6,591 bases of DNA from Candidatus Omnitrophota bacterium (GTDB lineage Bacteria; Omnitrophota; Gorgyraeia; 1-14-0-20-64-10; JACQQZ01): positions 1-6,591 of the forward strand of contig JACQRF010000172.1 in NCBI GenBank assembly GCA_016206635.1, read 5' to 3'. The notes beneath the pieces are model-generated. The model was not told the DNA's origin and did not search any database. It saw only the letters and a list, made by a program, of their open reading frames with translations. Position numbers and translations under genes: made by a program. Below, piece by piece: positions 1 through 6,008 of this stretch (its first letter is position 1; every line of letters starts with the position of its first letter).

Positions 1-1
1 C

Positions 2-799
2 ACCCACCTGGCGACGAACGGGACCGGCACGCTCGCCCCGAAGACCACCGTCGTCGTCGAGCCGGGCGGCGAGCTGACGCTGGTCGAGGAGACGCTGGCC
101 GAGCCGTCGGCGAAGACCGCCGCGGTGCCCGCGGCGGTCGAGCTGGTCGTGCAGGACGGCGCGCGCCTGCGGTACTACCATCTGCAAAACTGGGGTTGCG
201 GGACCGACCACACCTACCGACAGACCGCCCAGGTGGACCGGGATGGCCATCTCCTCTCGCTGTTGGCCACCCTCGGCAGCCGGGTGACAACCGCCTCGGT
301 CGAGACGCGGCTGGTGGGCGCCGGCGCCCACAGCGACCTCTACGGCGTCGCGTTCGGCGACGACAACCAGCGGTTCGAGTATCATACCCTGCAGGACCAC
401 GTCGTCGGGCAAACGACGAGCGACCTCTTGTACAAGTCGGCGTTGGAAGGCCGCGCGGCCTCGCGCTACACCGGGCTCATTCGGATCGCCAAGACCGCGA
501 ACAAGTCGGATGCCTACCAGGCGAACCGCAACCTGCTGCTCAGCCCGGACGCAAAGGCCGACTCGATCCCGATGCTGGAGATCTTGACCGACGACGTCCG
601 CTGCACCCACGGGGCGACGGTCGGCCCGGTGGACCCGGAACAGACGTTCTACCTGACGAGCCGCGGGGTGCCCGCCCCGGTGGCCGAGCAAATGCTGGTG
701 GAAGGATTCTTCGAGCAGGTCCTCCAAAAACTGCCGGCCCCGGGCCTGCGGGAGCGCCTGCACGCCCACCTCGCCCAGAAACTGCGGGGGGCGCGCTAG
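2..799 (+). CDS. sufD: Fe-S cluster assembly protein SufD, C-terminal part (5' end outside window)
   Basis: The frame is open from the left edge and gives 265 residues; SufD proteins are usually about 400-450 residues, so the N-terminal third or more is missing. SufD is a scaffold subunit of the cytoplasmic SufBCD complex, which builds Fe-S clusters using the SufC ATPase. The visible part is the right-handed beta-helix core followed by the helical C-terminus. Diagnostic stretches are the ARYTGLIRIAK-like segment, YQANRNLLLSP, the CTHGAT motif (Cys codon 602, His codon 608; the His matches the conserved SufD histidine) and FYLTSRGVP. SufB and SufD share this fold; the downstream Rieske and sufS genes and the ending favour SufD. 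The stop is 2 nt before the next start. Upstream genes (probably sufB and sufC) are not visible. Confidence 0.93.
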   Translation, partial: THLATNGTGTLAPKTTVVVEPGGELTLVEETLAEPSAKTAAVPAAVELVVQDGARLRYYHLQNWGCGTDHTYRQTAQVDRDGHLLSLLATLGSRVTTASVETRLVGAGAHSDLYGVAFGDDNQRFEYHTLQDHVVGQTTSDLLYKSALEGRAASRYTGLIRIAKTANKSDAYQANRNLLLSPDAKADSIPMLEILTDDVRCTHGATVGPVDPEQTFYLTSRGVPAPVAEQMLVEGFFEQVLQKLPAPGLRERLHAHLAQKLRGAR

Positions 800-801
800 C
801 C

Positions 802-1113
802 ATGGCCCCCTATGTCCCTGTTCTTCCGCTCGCTGAACTGCCGCCGGGGACCGTGAAGATCGTCGAACCGCAAGGCCGGCGGATCGCCATCTGCAACGTG
901 GACGGCGTGGTCCATGCCCTCGAGGACCGTTGCTCACACGACAACGGCCCGCTCGGCGAGGGGTCGCTGTCTGGCAAGCTGTTGGAATGCCCGCGGCATG
1001 GGGCGCAGTTCGACGTGACGACTGGCCGGCCGGTCACGCTGCCGGCGGTCGTGCCAGTCCAGCGCTTCCCGGTGAAGATCGAGGGGACGCAGATCCTCGT
1101 GGAGGTGCCGTGA
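802..1113 (+). CDS. Rieske [2Fe-2S] ferredoxin-like protein of the SUF operon
   Basis: This 103-residue protein has a single Rieske fold. The cluster ligands are visible as Cys44-Ser-His46 and Cys63-Pro-Arg-His66, spaced as in bacterial dioxygenase-type ferredoxins and NirD-like domains. No signal peptide or membrane helix is seen, so it is likely a soluble cytoplasmic electron carrier. Similar small Rieske genes lie beside sufD in SUF operons of several high-GC bacteria (known family context). Supplying electrons for cluster assembly or for reducing persulfide is an inference. The ATG at 802 is only 2 nt past the sufD stop and has no strong Shine-Dalgarno, so translation probably depends on sufD coupling. 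The frame is open further upstream inside sufD, but the family starts near this ATG. Confidence 0.9.
   Translation: MAPYVPVLPLAELPPGTVKIVEPQGRRIAICNVDGVVHALEDRCSHDNGPLGEGSLSGKLLECPRHGAQFDVTTGRPVTLPAVVPVQRFPVKIEGTQILVEVP
1101..1106 (+). promoter_or_regulatory. Ribosome binding site for sufS
   Basis: GGAGGT lies 6 nt before the ATG at 1113, inside the last codons of the Rieske gene. It supports the start that overlaps the Rieske stop codon (TGATG) over longer in-frame readings. Confidence 0.65.
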
Positions 1114-2345
1114 TGGACGCGCAGGCGATCCGCCGCGATTTCCCGATCCTGGGGCGCCGGGTCCATGGGAAGCCGCTGATCTACCTGGACAGCGCGGCCA
1201 CGTCGCAGAAACCGACGGTGGTCATTGAGGCGCTGGCGGACTACTACCGCCGGTACCACTCGAACATTCATCGCGGCATCCACCTGCTCAGCGAGGAAGC
1301 CACCGCCGCGTACGAAGGGGCGCGGGAGACCGTGGCGGCGTTCATCGGGGCGCCGGCGGAGGGCGTGGTCTTCACGCGGAAAGCCACGGAGGCCATCAAC
1401 CAGGTGGCGCACGGGTGGGGGCGGCGGCACGTGACGGCCGGCTATGAGATCCTGCTCACCGAGATGGAGCACCACTCCAACCTGGTGCCGTGGCAGATGC
1501 TAGCCCAGCAAACCGGGGCGACGCTGCGGTTCATCCCGGTCACCGACCAGGGTCTGCTCGACCTGACCACCCTGCCCACCCTGCTGACCGAGCGGACCAA
1601 GCTAGTCGCGGTCACGATGATGTCCAACGTGCTGGGGACGATCCCGCCGGTCGGGACGATCATCCAGGCGGCGCACGCGCGCGGGGCGCTGGTGCTGCTC
1701 GACGGGGCGCAGGCGGTGCCGCACCTGCCGGTCAACGTGCAGGGGCTCGACTGCGATTTTCTGGTGTTCTCCGCGCACAAAATGCTGGGGCCGACCGGCG
1801 TCGGCGTCCTGTACGGGAAGCCGGAGCGCCTGAACGCCATGGACCCGTTCCTCGGCGGCGGGGACATGATCCGGGAAGTCTGGCCGGACCACTCAACCTG
1901 GAACGACATCCCCTGGAAATTTGAGGCGGGCACCCCGAACATCGCCGGGGTGATCGCCTTCGGCGCGGCCGTGGCCTACCTGCAGCGCCTCGGGATGCCG
2001 GCGGTGCACCAGCATGAGCGGGCGATCACGGCCCATGCCTTGAACGTGCTTGGGGATGTCGAAGACTTGGTGATCTATGGCCCGCACGACCCTGCGCTGC
2101 GGGGCGGCGTCGTCGCGTTCAACGACCGCGCGCTGCATCCGCACGACCTCGGCCAGCTCCTGGACGCCGAGGGCATCGCCGTGCGGGCCGGACATCACTG
2201 CTGCCAACCGCTCATGCGCAAGCTGGGCGTGGCCGGCACGGTCCGCGCCAGCTTTTACATCTATAACCTACCGCACGAGGTGGACGCGCTCGCCGCCGCC
2301 CTCGTGAAAGCGAAGGAGGTCCTCAAAGGTGTCGCTCACCGATGA
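1113..2345 (+). CDS. sufS: Cysteine desulfurase SufS (class V aminotransferase fold)
   Basis: This 410-residue PLP enzyme converts L-cysteine to alanine and a protein persulfide that feeds Fe-S cluster assembly. Its length is normal for SufS (about 405-415). Motifs: LDSAATSQKP near the N-terminus, EMEHHSNLVPW with His120 stacking on PLP, DGAQAVPH with Asp197 and Gln200, and SAHKMLGPTG with the Schiff-base Lys223. The RAGHHCCQPLM loop carries the catalytic cysteine at 363, followed by an extra Cys364. The position and short loop mark it as type II (SufS), not IscS. The start ATG shares one base with the preceding TGA and has a good Shine-Dalgarno. The 3' end overlaps sufU by 17 nt. With SufU next door, the sulfur acceptor is expected to be the zinc-dependent SufU rather than SufE. 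Confidence 0.97.
   Translation: MDAQAIRRDFPILGRRVHGKPLIYLDSAATSQKPTVVIEALADYYRRYHSNIHRGIHLLSEEATAAYEGARETVAAFIGAPAEGVVFTRKATEAINQVAHGWGRRHVTAGYEILLTEMEHHSNLVPWQMLAQQTGATLRFIPVTDQGLLDLTTLPTLLTERTKLVAVTMMSNVLGTIPPVGTIIQAAHARGALVLLDGAQAVPHLPVNVQGLDCDFLVFSAHKMLGPTGVGVLYGKPERLNAMDPFLGGGDMIREVWPDHSTWNDIPWKFEAGTPNIAGVIAFGAAVAYLQRLGMPAVHQHERAITAHALNVLGDVEDLVIYGPHDPALRGGVVAFNDRALHPHDLGQLLDAEGIAVRAGHHCCQPLMRKLGVAGTVRASFYIYNLPHEVDALAAALVKAKEVLKGVAHR
2313..2320 (+). promoter_or_regulatory. Strong ribosome binding site for the sufU fusion
   Basis: AAGGAGGT, a full-length match to the anti-Shine-Dalgarno, lies 8 nt before a GTG start at 2329. It sits inside the sufS coding region and decides the choice of the GTG start, which gives the standard SufU N-terminus. 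Confidence 0.85.
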
Positions 2346-3153
2346 GTTGTACCGCGATATCATCCTCGACCACTTCCGGGAACCGCGCAACTTCGGGCGC
2401 CTGACCCCGGCCGATCTGACCGCGCAAGGGGTCAACCCGTTCTGCGGCGACGAGCTGGAGGTCACCGCGCGGCTGCAGGACTCGACGATCGCGCAGGTGA
2501 TGAGCCAGGGGAAAGGCTGCTCGATCAGTCAGGCGTCGGCCTCCCTCATGACCGAGGCGCTGGCGGGGAAAACGCTCGATGACGCGGCGCAGTTGGCCCG
2601 AAGCTTCAAGCAGGGGTTGCTCGGCGACGGGGCGGCCGCGCCGCCGTGGCCGCCCGCGCTGGAAGAATTGAAGGCGCTCGAGGGGGTCAAGAAATACCCG
2701 GTGCGGATCAAGTGCGCGATCCTCGCGTGGAACGCCTTCCTCGACGGGGTCGAGCAGTACCGGACGCGGCAGGAGGCCGGGGGGTCTCCCCCGGCCGATT
2801 GGCCGGGGGAGACCCCCCGGCCTCCTGCCGCAATCCCGGACGACCCGGCGGTCGTCCAAGAGCTCCTTCGCGCCGCGCTCAAAACCGTGATAGACCCGGA
2901 GATCAACATGAACATCGTAGATCTCGGGTTGGTGTACGGCACCGAGGCCAACGCGCAGGGTCAGGTCCGGATCACCTACAGTTTGACGAGCCCTGGCTGC
3001 CCACTCGGGCCGGTGATCCAATCACAAATCCAGGCGGCGCTCAACGCCATTCCCTGGGTGACGCAAGTCCAGTGCCATCTTGTCTGGACGCCCCCGTGGG
3101 ACCCGAAGACGATGGCCAGCGAGGAGGCCAAGATGGAGCTGGGACTCTGGTGA
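2329..3153 (+). CDS. sufU: SufU - DUF59 (SufT/PaaD-like) fusion protein
   Basis: The 274-residue protein joins two families. Residues 1 to about 143 are SufU, the zinc-bound sulfur acceptor from SufS. The four ligands Cys39, Asp41 (in NPFCGDE), Cys64 (GKGCSIS) and Cys129 (IKCAILAW) are all present, and the 65-residue distance from Cys64 to Cys129 includes the insertion that separates SufU from IscU. Residues about 172-274 are a MIP18/DUF59 domain with DPEINMNIVDLGLVYG, a TSPGCPLG motif (Cys224) and a WTPPWDPKTMASEEAK ending, as in SufT proteins implicated in Fe-S maturation. In many SUF operons, for example mycobacterial ones, these are two adjacent genes. The Gly/Pro-rich linker (146-168) is encoded by a perfect palindrome. 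The start is GTG with a strong ribosome site. The stop overlaps the next ATG by one base (TGATG). Confidence 0.93.
   Translation: MSLTDELYRDIILDHFREPRNFGRLTPADLTAQGVNPFCGDELEVTARLQDSTIAQVMSQGKGCSISQASASLMTEALAGKTLDDAAQLARSFKQGLLGDGAAAPPWPPALEELKALEGVKKYPVRIKCAILAWNAFLDGVEQYRTRQEAGGSPPADWPGETPRPPAAIPDDPAVVQELLRAALKTVIDPEINMNIVDLGLVYGTEANAQGQVRITYSLTSPGCPLGPVIQSQIQAALNAIPWVTQVQCHLVWTPPWDPKTMASEEAKMELGLW
2766..2831. repeat. Perfect 31-bp-arm inverted repeat inside the sufU fusion gene
   Basis: Positions 2766-2796 and 2801-2831 are exact reverse complements separated by the 4-base loop GATT. The next base pair outward (2765/2832) does not match. Each arm also contains its own near-palindrome, GGCCGGGGG and CCCCCGGCC around GTCT, so the element can also fold as two small hairpins. 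Its 66 bases equal 22 codons, keep the reading frame open, and encode a Gly/Pro/Ala-rich linker (residues 146-168) between the two domains. It looks like an inserted palindromic element of REP or MITE type. In RNA it would form a very stable hairpin. Its origin is inferred, not seen. Confidence 0.93.
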
Positions 3154-4133
3154 TGGAGCGCGCCGAGGCCGCCGTGCCAGGGACTGTCCCCTCTCGGGGA
3201 CAGTCCCTGGAAGGTACCGCCGGCAGCACCCTCGGCGACACGCTGCTCGCGCGCATCGGCAACACCCCCTTGCTGCGCCTGCCGGCGATCAACCGCGACG
3301 TCCCGCGCGTGACGCTGCTGGCGAAGGCCGAATGGTTCAACCCGGGGGGCTCGGTGAAAGACCGGGCGGCCGCCTCGATCATCGCGGATGCCGAGGCCCG
3401 CGGCGCCTTGACCCGCCAGACGATTATCCTGGACGCCACCTCCGGGAACACCGGGGTCGCGTATGCCATGCTCGGCGCAGCCAAGGGCTACCGCGTCACG
3501 CTGTGCGTCCCGGCCAACGCCAGCCCGGAGGTCGTGCATGGCATGCAGGCCTACGGCGCGGAGGTGGTGTTGACCGATCCGCTGGAAAGCTCCGACGGGG
3601 CGATCCGAGAGGCGCAGCGCCTGATCACCCGGCACCCGGGACGCTACTTCTACGCCGACCAATACAATAACCCGGCCAATCGGGACGCGCATTACCGGAC
3701 GACCGGCGTCGAGATCTGGCAGCAGACGCGCGGGGCGGTCACGCATCTGGTCGCGGGGATCGGCACCAGCGGCACGCTGATGGGGGCCGGCCGCCGCCTC
3801 AAAGAGCTGAACCCCGCCGTGCAGGTCGTCGCCGTCCAGCCCGACTCGCCGCTGCACGGGCTCGAAGGCCTGAAACATATGGCGACGTCGCTGGTCCCGG
3901 GAATCTATGACGACGCGTTCCCGGATCAGCAGATGGACGTCTCGACCGATGAGGCGTATCATCTGGTGAAGCGGCTGGCAAGGGAGGAGGGGTTGCTCGT
4001 CGGCATCTCCTCGGGCGCGGCGTTGGCGGCCGCCCTGCGCGTGGCCGAGCGAGTCGACCACGGCGTGGTCGCGATCATCTTCCCCTGTGGCGGCGCCCGC
4101 CATCTCGGGGAACCGCTCTGGCAGGACGCGTAG
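3153..4133 (+). CDS. cysM: Cysteine synthase, PLP-dependent (CysK/CysM family)
   Basis: This 326-residue enzyme belongs to fold-type II PLP enzymes that make cysteine from an activated serine (O-acetyl- or O-phosphoserine) and a sulfide donor. Motifs: RIGNTPLLRL, NPGGSVKDRAA with the PLP lysine at 69, TSGNTG (96-101) binding the substrate carboxylate, the GIGTSGT phosphate loop (202-208), and GISSGAA (284-290). The C-terminal motif reads IIFPCGGARHL, with Cys where many homologues have Asp in a PDxGxRYL motif. Residues 1 to about 24 are an extension ahead of the usual start, and part of it is encoded by a palindrome at 3177-3210. The ATG overlaps the sufU stop by one base; GTG 3174 is an alternative start. 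The moeZ-like gene downstream suggests a carrier-protein-dependent CysM, but CysK cannot be excluded. Confidence 0.9.
   Translation: MERAEAAVPGTVPSRGQSLEGTAGSTLGDTLLARIGNTPLLRLPAINRDVPRVTLLAKAEWFNPGGSVKDRAAASIIADAEARGALTRQTIILDATSGNTGVAYAMLGAAKGYRVTLCVPANASPEVVHGMQAYGAEVVLTDPLESSDGAIREAQRLITRHPGRYFYADQYNNPANRDAHYRTTGVEIWQQTRGAVTHLVAGIGTSGTLMGAGRRLKELNPAVQVVAVQPDSPLHGLEGLKHMATSLVPGIYDDAFPDQQMDVSTDEAYHLVKRLAREEGLLVGISSGAALAAALRVAERVDHGVVAIIFPCGGARHLGEPLWQDA
3177..3210. repeat. Perfect 15-bp-arm inverted repeat at the 5' end of the cysteine synthase gene
   Basis: Positions 3177-3191 and 3196-3210 are exact reverse complements with loop TCTC. Each arm contains GGGA-CTG-TCCC, itself near-palindromic. 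It spans codons 9-20, in the extension before the conserved enzyme core. From memory, GGGACTGTCCC-type palindromes recur in many high-GC and environmental bacterial genomes near REP-associated transposases; this was not checked. Its place just downstream of the start codon means the hairpin could affect translation of this gene. Confidence 0.92.
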
Positions 4134-4136
4134 GAG
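4133..4136 (+). promoter_or_regulatory. Ribosome binding site for the moeZ-like gene
   Basis: GGAG, overlapping the last base of the cysteine synthase stop codon, sits 6 nt before the ATG at 4143. It supports that start and tight coupling to the preceding gene. Confidence 0.7.
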
Positions 4137-4142
4137 AATTCC

Positions 4143-5282
4143 ATGCTCACGCATGAGGAAATCAAGCGCTACAGCCGGCACCTCATCATGCCAGAGGTCG
4201 GCATCCAAGGCCAGATGAGGATCAAGCAAGCCTCGGTGCTGTGCGTCGGCACCGGCGGGCTCGGCTCACCGCTGGCGCTGTACCTGGCGGCGGCCGGGGT
4301 GGGCCGGATCGGCCTCGTGGACTTCGACGTCGTGGACTTCACCAATCTCCAACGGCAGATCCTCTACACGACGGATGACGTCGGCAAGCCGAAGCTCGAG
4401 CAGGCCAAGGCCCGGCTGCAGGCGATCAACCCGCACATCACGATCGAGACGCACGACGCCCGGCTCTCCTCCGAGAACGCGATGGCGATCCTCAAGGACT
4501 ACGACGTCGTCGCCGACGGCACCGACAACTTCCCGACGCGCTACCTGGTCAACGACGCCTGCGTCCTGCTCAAGAAACCGAACGTCTACGGCAGCATCTT
4601 CCGATTCGAGGGGCAGGCCTCGGTGTTCGACGCGGCGCGCGGGCCTTGTTACCGCTGTCTCTACCCGGAGCCGCCGCCCCCGGGTCTGGTCCCCTCCTGC
4701 GCCGAGGGAGGCGTGCTCGGCATCCTGCCGGGCATCATCGGCCTCATCCAAACCACCGAGATAATCAAGCTGATCCTCGGCGCCGGCGAGCCGCTGATTG
4801 GCCGGCTGCTGCTGTTCAACGCGCTGACGATGAAGTTCCGGGAGCTGAAGCTCCGCAAGAACCCCGCCTGCCCGATCTGCGGGCCGACGCCGACAATCAC
4901 ATCGCTGATTGACTACAACGAGTTCTGCGGTGTGCGGCCCCAGGCCGAAGCGCCGGCCGGGGCCGGCGAATGGGAGATCACGCCGCAGGAGCTGAAGACG
5001 AAACTGGGGAATGGCGGCGTCAAGCTCGTGGACGTGCGGGAGCCGCATGAGTACGACATCTGCCATCTGCCGAACGCGAAGCTGGTGCCGCTGTCCGAGA
5101 TCTTGAGCCGGGTCGCCGAGCTGGATTCCTCCGACGAGCTGGTGGTCTACTGCCACCACGGGATGCGCAGCCGGGACGCGGTCGAGTTCTTGAAGGGGGC
5201 CGGCTTCCGGAAGATCAAGTCGCTGCGCGGCGGCATTGACGCCTGGGCCGCCGCCGTGGACCCCTCCCTGCCGCGGTATTAA
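4143..5282 (+). CDS. moeZ: MoeZ-like adenylyltransferase/sulfurtransferase (MoeB/ThiF domain plus rhodanese)
   Basis: The 379-residue protein matches the MoeZ/MOCS3 architecture (typically about 390). Such enzymes adenylate the C-terminal Gly-Gly of a ubiquitin-like sulfur carrier (MoaD, ThiS, CysO) and convert it to a thiocarboxylate. Residues 1 to about 255 are the E1-like domain: GTGGLG nucleotide loop (36-41), NLQRQ, DGTD (125-128), zinc cysteines 169/172 (CYRC) and 243/246 (CPIC), and Cys186 in PSCAEGGVLG. After a short Ala/Gly-rich linker, residues about 278-379 form a rhodanese domain with active-site Cys337 in CHHGMRS. It follows the cysteine synthase by 9 nt. The pairing resembles mycobacterial CysO-CysM pathways, where MoeZ loads CysO, but no carrier or Mec/JAB protease is in the window. 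No clear terminator is seen in the 32-nt gap to the convergent higA. Confidence 0.94.
   Translation: MLTHEEIKRYSRHLIMPEVGIQGQMRIKQASVLCVGTGGLGSPLALYLAAAGVGRIGLVDFDVVDFTNLQRQILYTTDDVGKPKLEQAKARLQAINPHITIETHDARLSSENAMAILKDYDVVADGTDNFPTRYLVNDACVLLKKPNVYGSIFRFEGQASVFDAARGPCYRCLYPEPPPPGLVPSCAEGGVLGILPGIIGLIQTTEIIKLILGAGEPLIGRLLLFNALTMKFRELKLRKNPACPICGPTPTITSLIDYNEFCGVRPQAEAPAGAGEWEITPQELKTKLGNGGVKLVDVREPHEYDICHLPNAKLVPLSEILSRVAELDSSDELVVYCHHGMRSRDAVEFLKGAGFRKIKSLRGGIDAWAAAVDPSLPRY
4951..4968. repeat. 8-bp-arm inverted repeat in the moeZ interdomain linker
   Basis: CGCCGGCC and GGCCGGCG flank a GG loop. It lies in the codons for the Ala/Gly/Pro linker between the adenylyltransferase and rhodanese domains. 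In DNA this GC-rich it may be compositional chance, unlike the two longer palindromes upstream. Confidence 0.4.
5247..5276 (+). repeat. Direct repeat, copy A (3' end of moeZ)
   Basis: These 30 bases, encoding the last residues AAAVDPSLPR of the MoeZ-like protein, recur at 6009-6038 with one mismatch (G5273 versus T6035). The first 26 bases are identical. Similarity stops sharply on both sides. The repeat brackets higBA and could be an attachment-site-like boundary. Confidence 0.85.
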
Positions 5283-5314
5283 CCCCCCATCACCGCACTA
5301 CAGAGAGAGGCCGT

Positions 5315-5587
5315 CTAGGCGGCTTGCGCTAAATGCCGCTCCGCCTCGTAGAGGTCTCGTACGCTCTGGAGATTCATCCAGAACTCGGGGGTGGTGCCCA
5401 ACGCCCGGCTGAGGAGGACGGCTGTTTCCGCCGTCATATCGCGCCGGCCCCGAATCAAGGTGTTCACCCGCTGCACGGGAATGCCCATCCGCTTGGCGAG
5501 CGTCACCTGCCGCAACCCCATCGGCTTGAGAAACTCCTGCCACAAAATTTCCCCGGGATGCGTGGGCTCACGGTGCCTTGGGATCAT
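5315..5587 (-). CDS. higA: HigA-family antitoxin (XRE helix-turn-helix)
   Basis: The 90-residue protein neutralises the HigB toxin and binds the operon promoter as an autorepressor (family knowledge). It begins with the HPGEIL signature (HPGEILWQEFLKPMGL), followed by an XRE helix-turn-helix at about residues 25-52 (LRQVTLAKRMGIPVQRVNTLIRG) and the HigA-typical SRALGTTPEFWMNLQ tail. Length is normal for the compact HigA group. It starts 26 nt after the higB stop with a clear ribosome site and is convergent with the moeZ-like gene. The toxin-first order is the usual higBA arrangement. Nothing looks truncated, so the pair is probably functional. Confidence 0.95.
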   Translation of the reverse strand: MIPRHREPTHPGEILWQEFLKPMGLRQVTLAKRMGIPVQRVNTLIRGRRDMTAETAVLLSRALGTTPEFWMNLQSVRDLYEAERHLAQAA

Positions 5588-5594
5588 CGTCTGT

Positions 5595-5600
5595 TTCCTC
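5595..5600 (-). promoter_or_regulatory. Ribosome binding site for higA
   Basis: Read on the minus strand this is GAGGAA, 7 nt before the higA ATG and inside the short higB-higA gap. It is stronger than anything in front of higB, fitting higher production of antitoxin than toxin. Confidence 0.6.
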
Positions 5601-5613
5601 TTTTATCTTCGGA

Positions 5614-5904
5614 CTAATGGTAATCGGTCACGCGGACTTGTCGAGCCTGACTGTCCGACCACTTGAATACGACCCGGAATTGCTCGTTCACCCGAATACT
5701 ATGGAACCCGGCGAGCGAACCCTTGAGGGTTTCCAGGCGGTTGCCGGGCGGCACCTGCAAGTCCCGCAACGCATGCGCCGCGTTCAGCATATCCAGCTTT
5801 CGGTGGGCCACATGCCAGATGGTCATCGGGATTCGCCGCGCCGCTTTGGTGTTGACGCCGTGGAACAGATCGTCGGTCGCCTGGTCGCCAAAATCTAGGA
5901 TCAT
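5614..5904 (-). CDS. higB: HigB-family toxin (RelE superfamily, plasmid-maintenance killer type)
   Basis: The reading frame gives 96 residues, typical of HigB. Family members are ribosome-dependent mRNA endonucleases. Hallmarks are RRIPMTIWHVAHRKLDMLNAA, LRDLQVPPGNRLETLKG, SIRVNEQFRVVFKW and the C-terminal VTDYH, which together make a complete RelE-type fold with its basic catalytic surface. It is the first gene of the pair; the ATG at 5904 has only a weak ribosome site, so toxin synthesis is probably low. An AT-rich stretch directly upstream carries the likely promoter and operator. The pair lies between a metabolic operon and an insertion sequence, a common accessory location. Confidence 0.95.
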   Translation of the reverse strand: MILDFGDQATDDLFHGVNTKAARRIPMTIWHVAHRKLDMLNAAHALRDLQVPPGNRLETLKGSLAGFHSIRVNEQFRVVFKWSDSQARQVRVTDYH

Positions 5905-5913
5905 GCTGCTAAT

Positions 5914-5942
5914 AGATTACCGTATGAACGTATAACGTTCAA
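5914..5942 (-). promoter_or_regulatory. Candidate higBA promoter
   Basis: On the minus strand TTGAAC (5942-5937) and TAATCT (5919-5914) are separated by 17 nt, about 10 nt before the higB ATG. The -35 matches the sigma70 consensus at four of six bases and the -10 only weakly, so the exact hexamers are uncertain. The region is markedly AT-rich compared with its surroundings. Confidence 0.4.
5925..5941. promoter_or_regulatory. Candidate HigA operator (inverted repeat)
   Basis: TGAACGT-ATA-ACGTTCA is a perfect 7-bp-arm palindrome with a 3-nt centre. It overlaps the candidate -35 element and spacer, 20-40 nt upstream of higB. Its position suits autorepression by a HigA dimer. Binding is inferred. 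Confidence 0.55.
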
Positions 5943-6008
5943 GTATTATTTTATGGACGCCCACCGCTACGCGATGAGGGCCTGGTACTCCGGGTGGCGG
6001 GGGAGGAA

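Noticed and set aside
810..1475. Antisense open frame across the Rieske and sufS genes
   Set aside because: It runs opposite two well-supported genes, shows no family motifs and has low-complexity Arg/Pro/Gly composition.
2766..2831. Palindrome as an intrinsic transcription terminator
   Set aside because: No U-run follows, and it lies inside an open, intact coding sequence with both domains present.
2646..3152. N-terminal extension of the cysteine synthase frame back into sufU
   Set aside because: The extension is Arg/Gly/Pro-rich out-of-frame translation of sufU. The ATG at 3153 fits the operon's coupled junctions.
2976..4229. Long antisense open frame (417 codons) over the cysteine synthase gene
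   Set aside because: It is a shadow of high-GC codon use, with no recognisable domain and full overlap with a clear enzyme on the other strand.
4266..5159. Antisense open frame over the moeZ-like gene
   Set aside because: It has no domain signature and mirrors the codon pattern of the real gene.
5283..5314. Possible bidirectional terminator between the moeZ-like gene and higA
   Set aside because: Only a weak 4-bp stem is visible and there is no T-run on either strand.
5333..5935. Three plus-strand open frames opposite higA and higB
   Set aside because: They have no motifs and are the complements of clear HigA and HigB proteins.
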